From contig JACKKP010000001.1 of NCBI GenBank assembly GCA_024236375.1, positions 110,001-174,000 of the forward strand: a stretch of DNA of 64,000 nucleotides, in the 5' to 3' direction. This document shows positions 56,064 to 64,000 of the stretch, piece after piece. The translations under genes were made by a program, and so were the position numbers. Each line of letters starts with the position of its first letter. The stretch's first letter is position 1. The stretch comes from Rickettsiaceae bacterium (GTDB lineage Bacteria > Pseudomonadota > Alphaproteobacteria > Rickettsiales > Rickettsiaceae). Below the pieces are notes generated by a model, which did no database searches, had not been told where the DNA came from, and worked only from the letters and a program-made list of their open reading frames with translations.

Positions 56064-56543
56064 ATGAATTTAGCAAGTAAAAATTATATATCTTTAATTA
56101 CATGGGTTGTAATACTAGTCTTGATTGGATCGATCATAGGATCCCTTACAAAAACGGAAGTTAATACATGGTATAGCACTCTAAGTCGTTCACCTTTTAC
56201 CCCACCAAATTATGTATTTCCTATTGCTTGGACTATTTTATATATAATAATTGCGATTTGTGGTTTTATAATTTGGCGTCAGCAATCATCTCGAACATTA
56301 AAGATTATCAAAAACTTATATATGTTGCAGCTAATACTAAATTGGAGCTGGACACCATTATTTTTCTACTATCACTTAATTGGCTTTTCTCTTATATCTC
56401 TAGCAGTAATGGATATTATAGTTGTTACGATTATTTTCTTCTCGTATAACAACATAAGATCAGTCTCACTACTAATGATCCCTTATTTATTATGGCTGCT
56501 ATTTGCTACATACTTAAATTTTTATATATGGCAATATAATTAA
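56064..56543 (+). CDS. tspO: TspO/MBR family membrane protein
   Basis: This 159-residue protein has five membrane helices and the TspO signature: WYSTLSRSPFTPPNYVFPIAW (about 37-57) and LNWSWTPLFF, with the final ATYLNFYIW. The family binds porphyrins and is linked to tetrapyrrole handling and stress. It stands alone, 270 bp after the PLP enzyme. Confidence 0.92.
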   Translation: MNLASKNYISLITWVVILVLIGSIIGSLTKTEVNTWYSTLSRSPFTPPNYVFPIAWTILYIIIAICGFIIWRQQSSRTLKIIKNLYMLQLILNWSWTPLFFYYHLIGFSLISLAVMDIIVVTIIFFSYNNIRSVSLLMIPYLLWLLFATYLNFYIWQYN

Positions 56544-56948
56544 GGCTTAGATATATGGTTTAATATATGAATTTAGCAAATCAGATCTCTAGAAAATCTA
56601 CTTGACGGCTAGAATTTAACCCTGATAGTCTGTAAATCTTATCCATTAGCAATTCTATCAAATTACCAATACATAAATTAAAAATTAGTTGTAGTGAGCA
56701 GATTGACTCTTATCTGAACCAAGCATAGTTTGTAGAGTATTATTAAAATTTTAATAATAACGCAATATTTTTTGATGAAAAAACTAATAAAAAACTTTTA
56801 TTTATGCTAATTAATAACACTTCATATAAGACTTGCAAAAACGTTACAAATAAACTACTAATAAGTAAAGGTTTATTAATTACTGAATTTCTTGCTGGTC
56901 TCAAAAGGCACAATTAGCAAGAAAATACAATATAAGTAAAGGTTGTTT
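56544..56948. other. 405-bp intergenic stretch before the SLC5-kinase gene
   Basis: No gene or RNA visible. It contains a TTGCAA at 56833 and several AT tracts that could form the promoter of the kinase gene, and an AAAGG ribosome site 6 bp before the ATG at 56949. Confidence 0.3.
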
Positions 56949-59828
56949 ATGGAATTTATCAAAGCTTTTATTGCGGATATTAATGCGCAGATTTTTGTAG
57001 GTTTTTTAGCTTTAAACTTGGTTTTTGGCTTAATGGCATCAAAAGGTGTCAGTACTATGCAAGCTTATTCAATTGGTAATAAAGACTTCAGTACTGCTAC
57101 TATTATTTCTACTATAGTGGCTACGTGGGTCAGCGGGGAATTTTTTTTCACAATAGTTGCTGAAACTTATACACAAGGTTTGAGTTTTATAGCGATAGTG
57201 ATGTTAAGTGATTTTTTAGGGCTATTTCTAATAGGGAGTGTCTTTGCTGTTCGCATGCAAAAATTCATAGATAAATTATCAATAGCTGAAGCAATGGGGG
57301 ATTTATATGGTAAAGAAGTCAGGATAATTACTGCGATTTCGGGATTTATTGCAATTAGTGGGATTATCTCTATTCAACTTAAAATTTCTGGCTTATTATT
57401 TGAATATGCGTTAGGCGTGCCTTTAATTTATGGTATAGTAATTTCTGGTATTATCATTACTATATATTCTTCCCTTGGTGGTATTAAATCTGTAACTTTG
57501 ACGGACGTAGTGCAATTTATTGCTTTTGGTACCATTATACCAGTTATTGCTTATTTTCTGATCAAAGGTATATCTTCTGATAAAAGTGTGGTGCAGACTA
57601 TCACAGAAAATCCCTTATTTGATACAACTAAGATTTTCAGTTTCTCTAATCCTAATTTATATTATCTTATTTCGATATTTTTATGGAGTGCAATACCCTC
57701 ATTTAATCCAGCTATTTTTCAGAGAATAGCAATGGCTAAAGATACTAACCAAGTAAGACAATCTTTTATTATAGCATCAATGTTTTGTTTGTTACTTGCT
57801 GCTATAGTATCTTGGATTGGTGTTTTAATATTAACTATTTATCCTAATCTCAAAGGCGAAGAGGTATTAAAAGTAATGATATCTGAACATAATTGGATTA
57901 CTGGGTTTAGAGGGATCATTTTAGCTGGAGTTATGGCAATGGTGATGTCGACAGTTGATTCATATATTAACTCAAGTTCGATTTTATTAGTTCACGACTT
58001 AAGGCAATCATTAGGCAAACCATTACTGGCAAATGAGCTCAAAACAACAAGAATATGCTCTGCTATTATAGGGATTATTTCTATATTATTTGCAATTCGC
58101 AGTGGCAGTTTTCTGGATTTATTTATTTGGGCTAGTATGTTTTATATGCCAGTAGTGACTGTGCCATTCATTATGACTATATTTGGCTTTAGGAGCAGCA
58201 GTAAATCTGTGATCTCTGGGATGATTGCAGGTTTTAGCGTAGCAATGTTGTGGGAAATATTGTTGAAAGAACAAATGCAGAATATTGGTGGGCTCATTCC
58301 AGGTATGCTTGCAAATCTATCCGTCTTATTCTTTACTCATTATATCTTCAACCAACCAGGAGGATGGAAGATAAAAGAAAAATCTTCTAGCGACGAAAAA
58401 ATAATAACTACATATTCGTACCAGAATAAAATTGACGATATTTGGCACTGCCTTCAACAAAATCTGCCTAAAAGAAATGGTATTATTGCATTATTCGGGC
58501 TATTCATATTAATTTCAAATATTCTGAGTGCTAGCATGTTGTCTAAGGCAATATACATAAATCATGCATTAATATTTGACCCCATTTATATTATTACATT
58601 ACTTATTGCTACTCTATTAATCAATTATCCATTATGGCCGAAAAATTGCAGACGTGCAAATTATATGGTTTATATATGGCACTCAATAATATTTATAGTA
58701 CCTATATGTTTTTCGTTTCTTACTGTAATTATGACCAATTTTTCTGAAGTGCAATTAATGGTGTTTATGGCAAATATTATAGTGATTTCAGCATTATTAA
58801 ATTGGAAAACTATTTTATGTCTTGTGGTTCCAGGAATGATATTAGTATCTATTTTATTTAAGCATCAGATTCAAGTGGAGCAACTACCAGAAATTTTTTC
58901 CACCGAATTTAAGGTTGCTTACTTATTAATTTTAGTAGGTAGTATCATTATAGCTTTTCTTAAACCTAGGCAAGAGCAGTTTGAAACTGCTGAAAGTCAG
59001 GTAGAGGGACTTCAGGCAGAAGTAGGAAATTTAGGGAAGGTAGTGGGGAGTTTAAATGGTAAAATCACTGAATTGCATAATGTAGCTAATTTTTACAGCG
59101 TGCGAGCTGAAGATCAAGCTAAGGAAATAGAGAGATTGGGTAGTACAGCGCAAAAGATATTGAATAATGTGAATCATGAATTGAGGTTACCTATAGGTAA
59201 TGTGATAAACTTTGCACAAATGCTAGCAGAGGGGTTAGAGAAATATGATAAGGAACATCTGAAGATGTTATTAGATGAGGTGCTACAAAACTCAAATCGC
59301 CTATCTTCAATGATTTTGAATATGTTAGACTTAGCGATGTTAGATGCAAAGAAAGTAGAGCTTAAAAAACAGACAATAAATTTAAGTAATTTAGTCAGGG
59401 ATAGGATTAAAGAATGTTGTAAGATTTATTTACAAGAAAAGCCTATAGATTTTGAATTGTTTATAGAGCCAGAAATATTTAGCTTTGTAGATGCAAATTA
59501 TATTAGGCAAACTATAGATAACTTAGTAATTAATGCCATTAATTATAGTGAAGATGGAAAGATAAAAATTATCTTACGCATTACAGATGAAAAGATGATT
59601 GAAATTGTGATTGAGGATGAAGGTGTTGGGATACCAAAGCATGAATTATATGATATATTCACGCCATTTAAAATGAGTTCTAAGACGGAATCTAGTGCCC
59701 AAGGGCGGGGCGTAGGACTTGCTTTATGTAAAACTGCAATAGAAGCGCACGGTGGCACCATAAAAGTCGAAAGTGATGGCATCAAAGGTACTCGTTTCAC
59801 AGTGATATTGCCACATGCAAGTCTATGA
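56949..59828 (+). CDS. SLC5 (sodium/solute symporter)-histidine kinase fusion, CbrA-like
   Basis: This 959-residue protein joins a transporter to a sensor kinase. Residues ~1-480 form a sodium:solute symporter (PutP/SLC5) with about 13 helices. A linker with four to five further helices follows (about 515-670), then a coiled coil (about 680-735), the phosphoacceptor HELRLPIGN with His743, and the HATPase domain (N box RQTIDNLVINAINYS, G box EDEGVGIPKHE, GRGVGLALC). It resembles CbrA-type kinases. The start ATG 56949 has an AAAGG site; a TTG 6 bp earlier is less likely. No response-regulator gene is adjacent. Confidence 0.92.
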   Translation: MEFIKAFIADINAQIFVGFLALNLVFGLMASKGVSTMQAYSIGNKDFSTATIISTIVATWVSGEFFFTIVAETYTQGLSFIAIVMLSDFLGLFLIGSVFAVRMQKFIDKLSIAEAMGDLYGKEVRIITAISGFIAISGIISIQLKISGLLFEYALGVPLIYGIVISGIIITIYSSLGGIKSVTLTDVVQFIAFGTIIPVIAYFLIKGISSDKSVVQTITENPLFDTTKIFSFSNPNLYYLISIFLWSAIPSFNPAIFQRIAMAKDTNQVRQSFIIASMFCLLLAAIVSWIGVLILTIYPNLKGEEVLKVMISEHNWITGFRGIILAGVMAMVMSTVDSYINSSSILLVHDLRQSLGKPLLANELKTTRICSAIIGIISILFAIRSGSFLDLFIWASMFYMPVVTVPFIMTIFGFRSSSKSVISGMIAGFSVAMLWEILLKEQMQNIGGLIPGMLANLSVLFFTHYIFNQPGGWKIKEKSSSDEKIITTYSYQNKIDDIWHCLQQNLPKRNGIIALFGLFILISNILSASMLSKAIYINHALIFDPIYIITLLIATLLINYPLWPKNCRRANYMVYIWHSIIFIVPICFSFLTVIMTNFSEVQLMVFMANIIVISALLNWKTILCLVVPGMILVSILFKHQIQVEQLPEIFSTEFKVAYLLILVGSIIIAFLKPRQEQFETAESQVEGLQAEVGNLGKVVGSLNGKITELHNVANFYSVRAEDQAKEIERLGSTAQKILNNVNHELRLPIGNVINFAQMLAEGLEKYDKEHLKMLLDEVLQNSNRLSSMILNMLDLAMLDAKKVELKKQTINLSNLVRDRIKECCKIYLQEKPIDFELFIEPEIFSFVDANYIRQTIDNLVINAINYSEDGKIKIILRITDEKMIEIVIEDEGVGIPKHELYDIFTPFKMSSKTESSAQGRGVGLALCKTAIEAHGGTIKVESDGIKGTRFTVILPHASL

Positions 59829-59854
59829 ATTGATCTCAATTAGCCCTGCTATAA

Positions 59855-61093
59855 TCAGGCAGTGGGGCCGTATCTGCTTGGATTGGAGGTTTGTGTGATT
59901 TTATCAGTAAAGCGCTGGGCACCTTTTTGAATATCTTTCTTAACCTGTTTAACCTTTGCTGTGCCAGCCTTTGCTATTAATTTAGCTATCTTTGTAATAG
60001 GTTCGAATGTGTTTGCTGCAAATTGACCTGTTTTTATTGCAAATTTTATATTAGGTTCTACAGATTTATATATTGAAGACAAAGTATCGTATATTAACTT
60101 TATAGAATCCTCTGCATAATCTCTCCTTTTCATTTGACTATATAAATTTTGAGCGGTCAATTTTTGTTCTGGAAACTGTCTTTTGACTTCACATATATCA
60201 TTATATAATAAATAAGCAGCTGAAGTGATACACGCGGCAATTACCGCAGTATAGGCAGCAACTGAGGCAGCACAGGCGGCAATAATAACTGGCGTTAATA
60301 TACTAGCAGATGAAGATACTGCTAAGGCGCCCAATACTCCAATTGCTATATTAGTAGCTGCTATGGGTATCATAGCTATCGCAAGTTTTTCCATTTGTGA
60401 ATCGTCGAGATTAGAAATTGTGTGTATTGCATCTAGGATCATTTCAGTACCTTGAGCTATTATAATATTTTTCTTATCTCTGGATTCTTTTCTTAAATTA
60501 TCTAACTCAGTAACTTTCTGGTATTTGTTTGCTAATGCTACGCGAGTGTTTTTAGTGTACTCTTTTTCTGAAAGAGCACCACTTATTCCCAGACTATAGA
60601 TTTGTACTTCTGCAATATAGTCCTTAGATATGTTAGGGCTACTATTTTCTTTCTTAAGTCTTTCTACATACATCAAACAATTATCAGCGTCATCTAAGAT
60701 ATCTTTGTGCTTGGTAATAGCTCCCTCTACTTCATTCAATAATGATGTGACTGCTTCTTGTGTTGTTATATTGTCTGGTATTTCAGTGCCTTGGTTTTTA
60801 CTATTTTGAATTATCCGTTGTATTTCTGCAATATTTTGTATTACTTGGTTATTTTGCTCAGGGTGTTTTGTGGTGGTTAGGCTACAAAATGCTGTAATCT
60901 CACTGATAAACTTTTGTAGTGAAGGCTCTTCAGAAAGCGTTTTATTCCGCTCCCTGAATCGATTAATCTGTTGTGCCTTGTCGTAATTTTTTGTCAATGC
61001 TTCATCAGAGCTTGCGTAATTCAATGTCTTATCTGTTGCATCTAATATGTCATTAATTAATTTTTGTATTTCTTTTGTTTGATTTTCGTTCAT
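59855..61093 (-). CDS. Hypothetical protein with Ala-rich membrane hairpin
   Basis: This 412-residue protein has a long helical, coiled-coil-like N-terminal half (1-230), a strongly hydrophobic Ala/Ile-rich region (about 238-300, with IPIAATNIAIGVLGALAV and AACAASVAAYTAVIAACI) that can form two or three membrane helices, and a basic C-terminal helix (AKAGTAKVKQVKKDIQKGAQ). No signal peptide. The layout resembles helical membrane-inserting or pore-forming proteins but I recognise no family. It is convergent with the kinase fusion gene, 26 bp apart. Confidence 0.5.
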   Translation of the reverse strand: MNENQTKEIQKLINDILDATDKTLNYASSDEALTKNYDKAQQINRFRERNKTLSEEPSLQKFISEITAFCSLTTTKHPEQNNQVIQNIAEIQRIIQNSKNQGTEIPDNITTQEAVTSLLNEVEGAITKHKDILDDADNCLMYVERLKKENSSPNISKDYIAEVQIYSLGISGALSEKEYTKNTRVALANKYQKVTELDNLRKESRDKKNIIIAQGTEMILDAIHTISNLDDSQMEKLAIAMIPIAATNIAIGVLGALAVSSSASILTPVIIAACAASVAAYTAVIAACITSAAYLLYNDICEVKRQFPEQKLTAQNLYSQMKRRDYAEDSIKLIYDTLSSIYKSVEPNIKFAIKTGQFAANTFEPITKIAKLIAKAGTAKVKQVKKDIQKGAQRFTDKITQTSNPSRYGPTA

Positions 61094-61523
61094 ATAATTT
61101 ATCTTAAATATTTGATTAGTATTCAGTATAAGTGAAAACTAAATATTAACCAATAAAACAAGCAGATTAAAAAGTTTCACATTTATTAATGTGATATTTA
61201 TGGTATATAAAATTTTTTAAAATGAAATATAGTGCTCTAGTGAATTAACGTAAAAGTAATAAGCATTATATATGATAAAAGAGAAGTGGACTTAAAAAGT
61301 TATAGGTATTATGTACAAATAAAAACAATATTAAGAAAACAATAGAAAGTATAATTATCTATTTAAATAAATAAAAGAGGATAACATGCTAGGTTAATGA
61401 GCAATCAAGAATATATAATAGGTAGGTCGAAAATTGAGTGGTACTGTTGTTTTGGTATGGATATGAAATTACACACAGACACAAATTAGCAAGCTGAGAT
61501 GTATGAGTATTATTTTGTGCAAA
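61094..61523. other. ~430-bp stretch without a gene
   Basis: No credible frame or RNA seen. AT-rich; includes the upstream region of the minus-strand gene at 59855 and ends at the rpmJ terminator. Confidence 0.35.
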
Positions 61524-61546
61524 AGATGCGCTTAAAAAATACGCAT
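61524..61546 (-). terminator. Terminator of rpmJ
   Basis: On the minus strand GATGCG (complement of 61541-61546) pairs with CGCATC (complement of 61524-61529), then TTTT follows. It lies 18 bp behind the rpmJ stop and fits a short intrinsic terminator. Confidence 0.55.
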
Positions 61547-61564
61547 CCTCTATTGAATCAAGAA

Positions 61565-61690
61565 TTAAGCCTGCTTCGCTTTAAATTTTTTATTAACTTT
61601 ATTAATTACTAAAACGCGTCCTTTGCGTTTTACAAGTCTGCAATTTTTATCTCTATTTTTCAGAGATTTTAGTGATTTTACAATTTTCAT
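61565..61690 (-). CDS. rpmJ: 50S ribosomal protein L36
   Basis: This 41-residue protein, too short for usual gene tracks, reads MKIVKSLKSLKNRDKNC at its start, then VKRKGRVLVINKVNKKFKAK. This matches the alphaproteobacterial L36 form (SLKSLKxRDKxCxxVKRxGxxxVINKxNKRFKAKQ). It is the form without the full C-C-C-H zinc set: only Cys17 remains. Start ATG 61688-61690, stop TAA 61565-61567. It is isolated and has its own terminator. Confidence 0.93.
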   Translation of the reverse strand: MKIVKSLKSLKNRDKNCRLVKRKGRVLVINKVNKKFKAKQA

Positions 61691-61926
61691 ATAATTATCT
61701 CTATAATATTCCGATTAAAAATACATTTTTCTCCCTCAATAGTCAAGAGAAAACCTCTGGAGAAATTACTATAATATAAATTTCATGATAGCCTAAATAT
61801 ATTGTGGCAATTAATAATTTGTAGAATAAAAATAGCAATTGTAATAAAGTCTGTTATATTATTAATTTATTTAATGGAGAACCTGACTGCAATATTTAGG
61901 TAGTGTAATAACAATAATTTTGATTT

Positions 61927-62919
61927 ATGCATTTTATAGACGAAAGTAAAATATATATAAAAGCTGGTGATGGTGGCAATGGTTGTATGAGTTTTTTAAG
62001 AGAGAAATTCATAGAACGAGGCGCACCAGATGGCGGTAACGGAGGTCGTGGTGGTAGTATCATTTTTCGCGCTACTCCGCATCTCAATACATTATTAAAT
62101 TTTCGCTATAAGCGGCAATTCAAAGCAGAAAATGGTCAAAATGGCAAAGGCCGAAATATGACAGGCAAATCTGCTGCATCAGTAATCTTGGAAGTGCCAA
62201 TTGGTACACAAATTTTTTCTGAAGATGGTAATTTATTAATCTATGATCTAGATAAAGAAGCAGATTTCGAAATTCTCAAAGGAGGTATGGGAGGGCTTGG
62301 TAATGCGCATTTCAAGTCATCTACTAATCGTTCACCGCGTCGCACTACAAATGGTGAAGTTGGAGAAGAAATGGAAGTAGTTCTTAAATTGAAATTACTT
62401 TCTGACGCGGGATTAATCGGTCTACCTAATGTAGGAAAATCTACATTACTATCAAAAACTACTGCTGCACAGCCAAAAATAGCTGATTATCATTTTACCA
62501 CATTAAAACCAAATTTGGGAGTTGTTTATGTGGGTGATTATGAATTTGTACTAGCTGATATACCTGGGTTAATTAAAAATGCTCATCTAGGTCAAGGTCT
62601 CGGCGACAAATTTTTGAAACATATAGAAAGATGCGGCGTGTTAATACATATTATTGATGCAAGTCACGAAGATATATTAAATGATTATGATGTTATTAGA
62701 CAAGAATTAGTCTCTTATTCTCCGATACTTCAAGATAAAGAAGAATTTATCTGCTTAAATAAAATAGATAAAATCACAGAGGAAGAACTAGCAGATAAGA
62801 TGCACCTTCTAAAAAAACATACTAATAAAGAAATTTTCCCAATTTCAAATTTCAGCAAAAAAGGAATAGATGTTTTGATGAAAAAAATATTATATTCTAT
62901 AAATAAAGAAAATGAATAA
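61927..62919 (+). CDS. obgE: Obg/CgtA GTPase
   Basis: This 330-residue ribosome-assembly GTPase has the Gly-rich Obg domain (AGDGGNGCMSFLREKF, APDGGNGGRGG, KGGMGGLGNAHFKSSTN) and the G domain with P-loop GLPNVGKST near residue 165, DIPGLI and NKID. The C-terminal OCT domain is missing, as in many alphaproteobacteria. It starts with ATG 61927. Confidence 0.97.
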   Translation: MHFIDESKIYIKAGDGGNGCMSFLREKFIERGAPDGGNGGRGGSIIFRATPHLNTLLNFRYKRQFKAENGQNGKGRNMTGKSAASVILEVPIGTQIFSEDGNLLIYDLDKEADFEILKGGMGGLGNAHFKSSTNRSPRRTTNGEVGEEMEVVLKLKLLSDAGLIGLPNVGKSTLLSKTTAAQPKIADYHFTTLKPNLGVVYVGDYEFVLADIPGLIKNAHLGQGLGDKFLKHIERCGVLIHIIDASHEDILNDYDVIRQELVSYSPILQDKEEFICLNKIDKITEEELADKMHLLKKHTNKEIFPISNFSKKGIDVLMKKILYSINKENE

Positions 62920-62931
62920 GAGCACAAATCT

Positions 62932-63114
62932 ATGTCTTTAATTATTATATTTTCAATTCTGACGATTCTAGTTCTGGCCACTGGTGTTATTTTGATGGCA
63001 TATGGTGGTGACCTTAATAAAAAATATTCTACGAAATTAATGTCACTGAGAGTATTTTTTCAGGCTATGGTTATCACCGTGCTAGCTTTTCTATATCTCT
63101 ATTCAACCAAGTAA
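62932..63114 (+). CDS. HIG1-domain twin-transmembrane protein
   Basis: This 60-residue protein has two membrane helices (4-24 and 40-57) joined by a loop with GGDLNKKYSTKLMSLRVFFQ. The pattern (GGDxN...KLMRLRVxxQ) is that of the short HIG1 proteins of alphaproteobacteria and mitochondria, linked to cytochrome oxidase supercomplexes. It follows obgE by 12 bp. Confidence 0.8.
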   Translation: MSLIIIFSILTILVLATGVILMAYGGDLNKKYSTKLMSLRVFFQAMVITVLAFLYLYSTK

Positions 63115-63533
63115 AACACACATGACAAAATAGACACTCTCATGATGATGGCCTGCGTTTAGGTATTTTGTACACGATACAGTTCTTTACAATAGAGTGT
63201 TGCTAAGGTGTGAGTAAGAGAAAAAGCTGTGTGCTAACCTCAAACGCTGGATCAACAAAAATTTACCTTACATGGAAGACTTACATCAAGCAATTTCTTT
63301 TTCTTTAAATGCAATATTCTATTGTAAACGACTATACTTTATTTGAGTGCTATTAGTATAGTGTCTTTTAAGTGAAATTAGCAACGTTGTTGCTCGTTTT
63401 TTAACTATTTATAGGCGACGAATAATTGGGCCTAATATCTATAATCCAACCTAACAATATAGTACAAAAAGCAGCGATCCCAAATATTGTTAAGTTAGAG
63501 ATTAATTTTGAGTGCTGAAATTATGAAAAAAAG
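63115..63533. other. Intergenic stretch holding MITE-like copy 2
   Basis: Apart from the repeat at 63181-63334, no gene is seen. The segment near 63375-63395 (AATTAGCAACGTTG) weakly matches the complement of a sequence behind atpD (35607). Confidence 0.4.
63181..63334 (+). repeat. MITE-like repeat, copy 2
   Basis: A ~154-bp copy, in inverse orientation relative to copy 1 at 24837-24993. It keeps the terminal repeats (TTCTTTACAATAGAGTGTTGC at the left, GCAATATTCTATTGTAAACG at the right) and the internal KKLCANLKRW..YMEDL frame, with a 2-bp deletion that lengthens that frame. Divergence by eye is about one base in ten. Confidence 0.75.
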
Positions 63534-63561
63534 TGAGCGCTAGATGATTTTCTAACGCTCA
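63534..63561 (-). terminator. Intrinsic terminator of the right-edge tandem genes
   Basis: On the minus strand TGAGCGTTAGA pairs over 11 bp (one G-U) with TCTAGCGCTCA around a 6-nt loop, then CTTTTTTT follows (63533-63526). It is the cleanest intrinsic terminator in the window and lies 90 bp behind the tandem small genes. Confidence 0.8.
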
Positions 63562-63650
63562 ATTTTTAGTTTATATATTGTGAATAGACATAAACTGCTT
63601 TGTCAATCTAGTAATTGATTCACTGTCAGTCAAGTGCAATTAGTGTTTAT

Positions 63651-63938
63651 TTATGCTACCTCAAATGGTTTATCACCGTCTCCAGCAATTACAGCATCAG
63701 CATTATGATCTGAATGCTCTAACCCTATCTTATGGTAAAAATAGTGTGCAACACGTGAATCTAGTGTATATGCCAAGGTGATACCTATTCCTTGGTCACC
63801 AAAACCCCTCAAAGCTTCTTTTGTAGTGTATATTGTAGTTTTTGCTTCTGTAGCAGTTGTCCAAACACCAGTCTTTATAGAGTCTTTTAAGCTTGTACTG
63901 TCATCATCCAGATAGGTCTTTGCACTATTGTTGAACAT
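63651..63938 (-). CDS. Tandem small protein, copy 1 of an array
   Basis: Starting at the ATG at 63936-63938 this is a 95-residue protein (an ATG at 63977 overlaps the upstream copy and is less likely). It has a polar N-terminus (NNSAKTYLDDDSTSLKDSIK), a middle with ITLAYTLDSRVAHYFYHKIG and the conserved end HNADAVIAGDG. The same ending (HNADAVIAGD) stands at the window's right edge, so it is one unit of a head-to-tail duplication. Function unknown. Confidence 0.5.
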   Translation of the reverse strand: MFNNSAKTYLDDDSTSLKDSIKTGVWTTATEAKTTIYTTKEALRGFGDQGIGITLAYTLDSRVAHYFYHKIGLEHSDHNADAVIAGDGDKPFEVA

Positions 63939-63939
63939 T

Positions 63940-64000
63940 TTATGCTGCCTCAACTGATTTAGCAACGTCTCCAGCAATTACAGCATCAGCATTATGATCT
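63940..64000 (-). CDS. Tandem small protein, copy 2 (5' part outside window)
   Basis: The minus-strand frame is open from the right edge to the stop at 63940-63942 and reads DHNADAVIAGDVAKSVEAA, nearly the same as the end of copy 1. The copy 1 start lies 1 bp beyond this stop, so the two are translated in series. Only 19 codons are visible. Confidence 0.6.
   Translation of the reverse strand, partial: DHNADAVIAGDVAKSVEAA

Noticed and set aside
1..64000. CRISPR arrays and cas genes
   Set aside because: No regularly spaced direct repeats with unique spacers and no Cas motif were seen.

Overview
The window is strongly AT-rich, densely coded chromosomal DNA from an obligate intracellular alphaproteobacterium of the order Rickettsiales, most likely a Rickettsiaceae member outside classical Rickettsia. 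The main evidence is the gene order rpsL-rpsG-fusA-tRNA(Trp)-secE-nusG-rplKAJL-rpoBC, an ATP synthase cluster split from its F0 genes, a parvulin gene beside secA, scattered gene-transfer-agent (GTA) relics and rickettsial-type proteins throughout. LpxC, an LpoA-like lipoprotein and an LptM-like lipoprotein suggest that LPS is made. A class I photolyase hints at a host exposed to light. I cannot name the species from sequence alone.

Layout. 1-3.5 kb: a kinase-fold gene cut by the left edge, a small lipoprotein, a helical-repeat protein, a GST and a hypothetical gene directly downstream of rnpB. 3.5-8.2 kb (minus): rnpB with its promoter, a small protein, lpxC, a UvrD/PcrA helicase and a PAP2 phosphatase. 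8.4-23.8 kb (plus): the large translation and transcription operon, then rpmI-rplT. 23.9-25.0 kb: an IS5-family element next to a MITE-like repeat. 25.0-30.9 kb: rhodanese, GapR-type protein, queF, two unrecognised low-complexity proteins, rsmI and an LpoA-like lipoprotein. 30.8-35.4 kb: atpHAGD with no atpC behind it. 35.9-37.5 kb: a small protein ending in a eukaryotic-type CaaX box, then a patch dense in single-base frameshifts that breaks a parvulin gene and the 5' end of secA. 37.5-45.8 kb (plus): secA, a class-I-amidotransferase-like hydrolase, hemB, sco1, a TlpA-like thioredoxin, sppA and phrB, with a tiny LptM-like lipoprotein on the minus strand. 46-52.2 kb (minus): two paralogous small proteins, then an endolysin, holin, DUF2793 protein and giant GTA tail protein. 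52.3-56.5 kb: lon, a PLP enzyme and tspO. 56.9-63.1 kb: an SLC5 transporter fused to a histidine kinase, a membrane protein of unknown function, rpmJ, obgE and a HIG1-type protein. 63.1-64 kb: a second copy of the MITE-like repeat and a tandem array of small paralogues that runs off the right edge.

Most genes are housekeeping: ribosome and RNA polymerase synthesis, ATP synthesis, Sec export, heme and cytochrome oxidase assembly, LPS and envelope maintenance. The accessory part consists of short, polar, probably disordered proteins, which could be host-directed, plus mobile-element and GTA remnants. The points most worth checking are the CaaX protein, the frameshift cluster over plp/secA, the missing atpC, the MITE-like pair and the 49-residue LptM-like gene.
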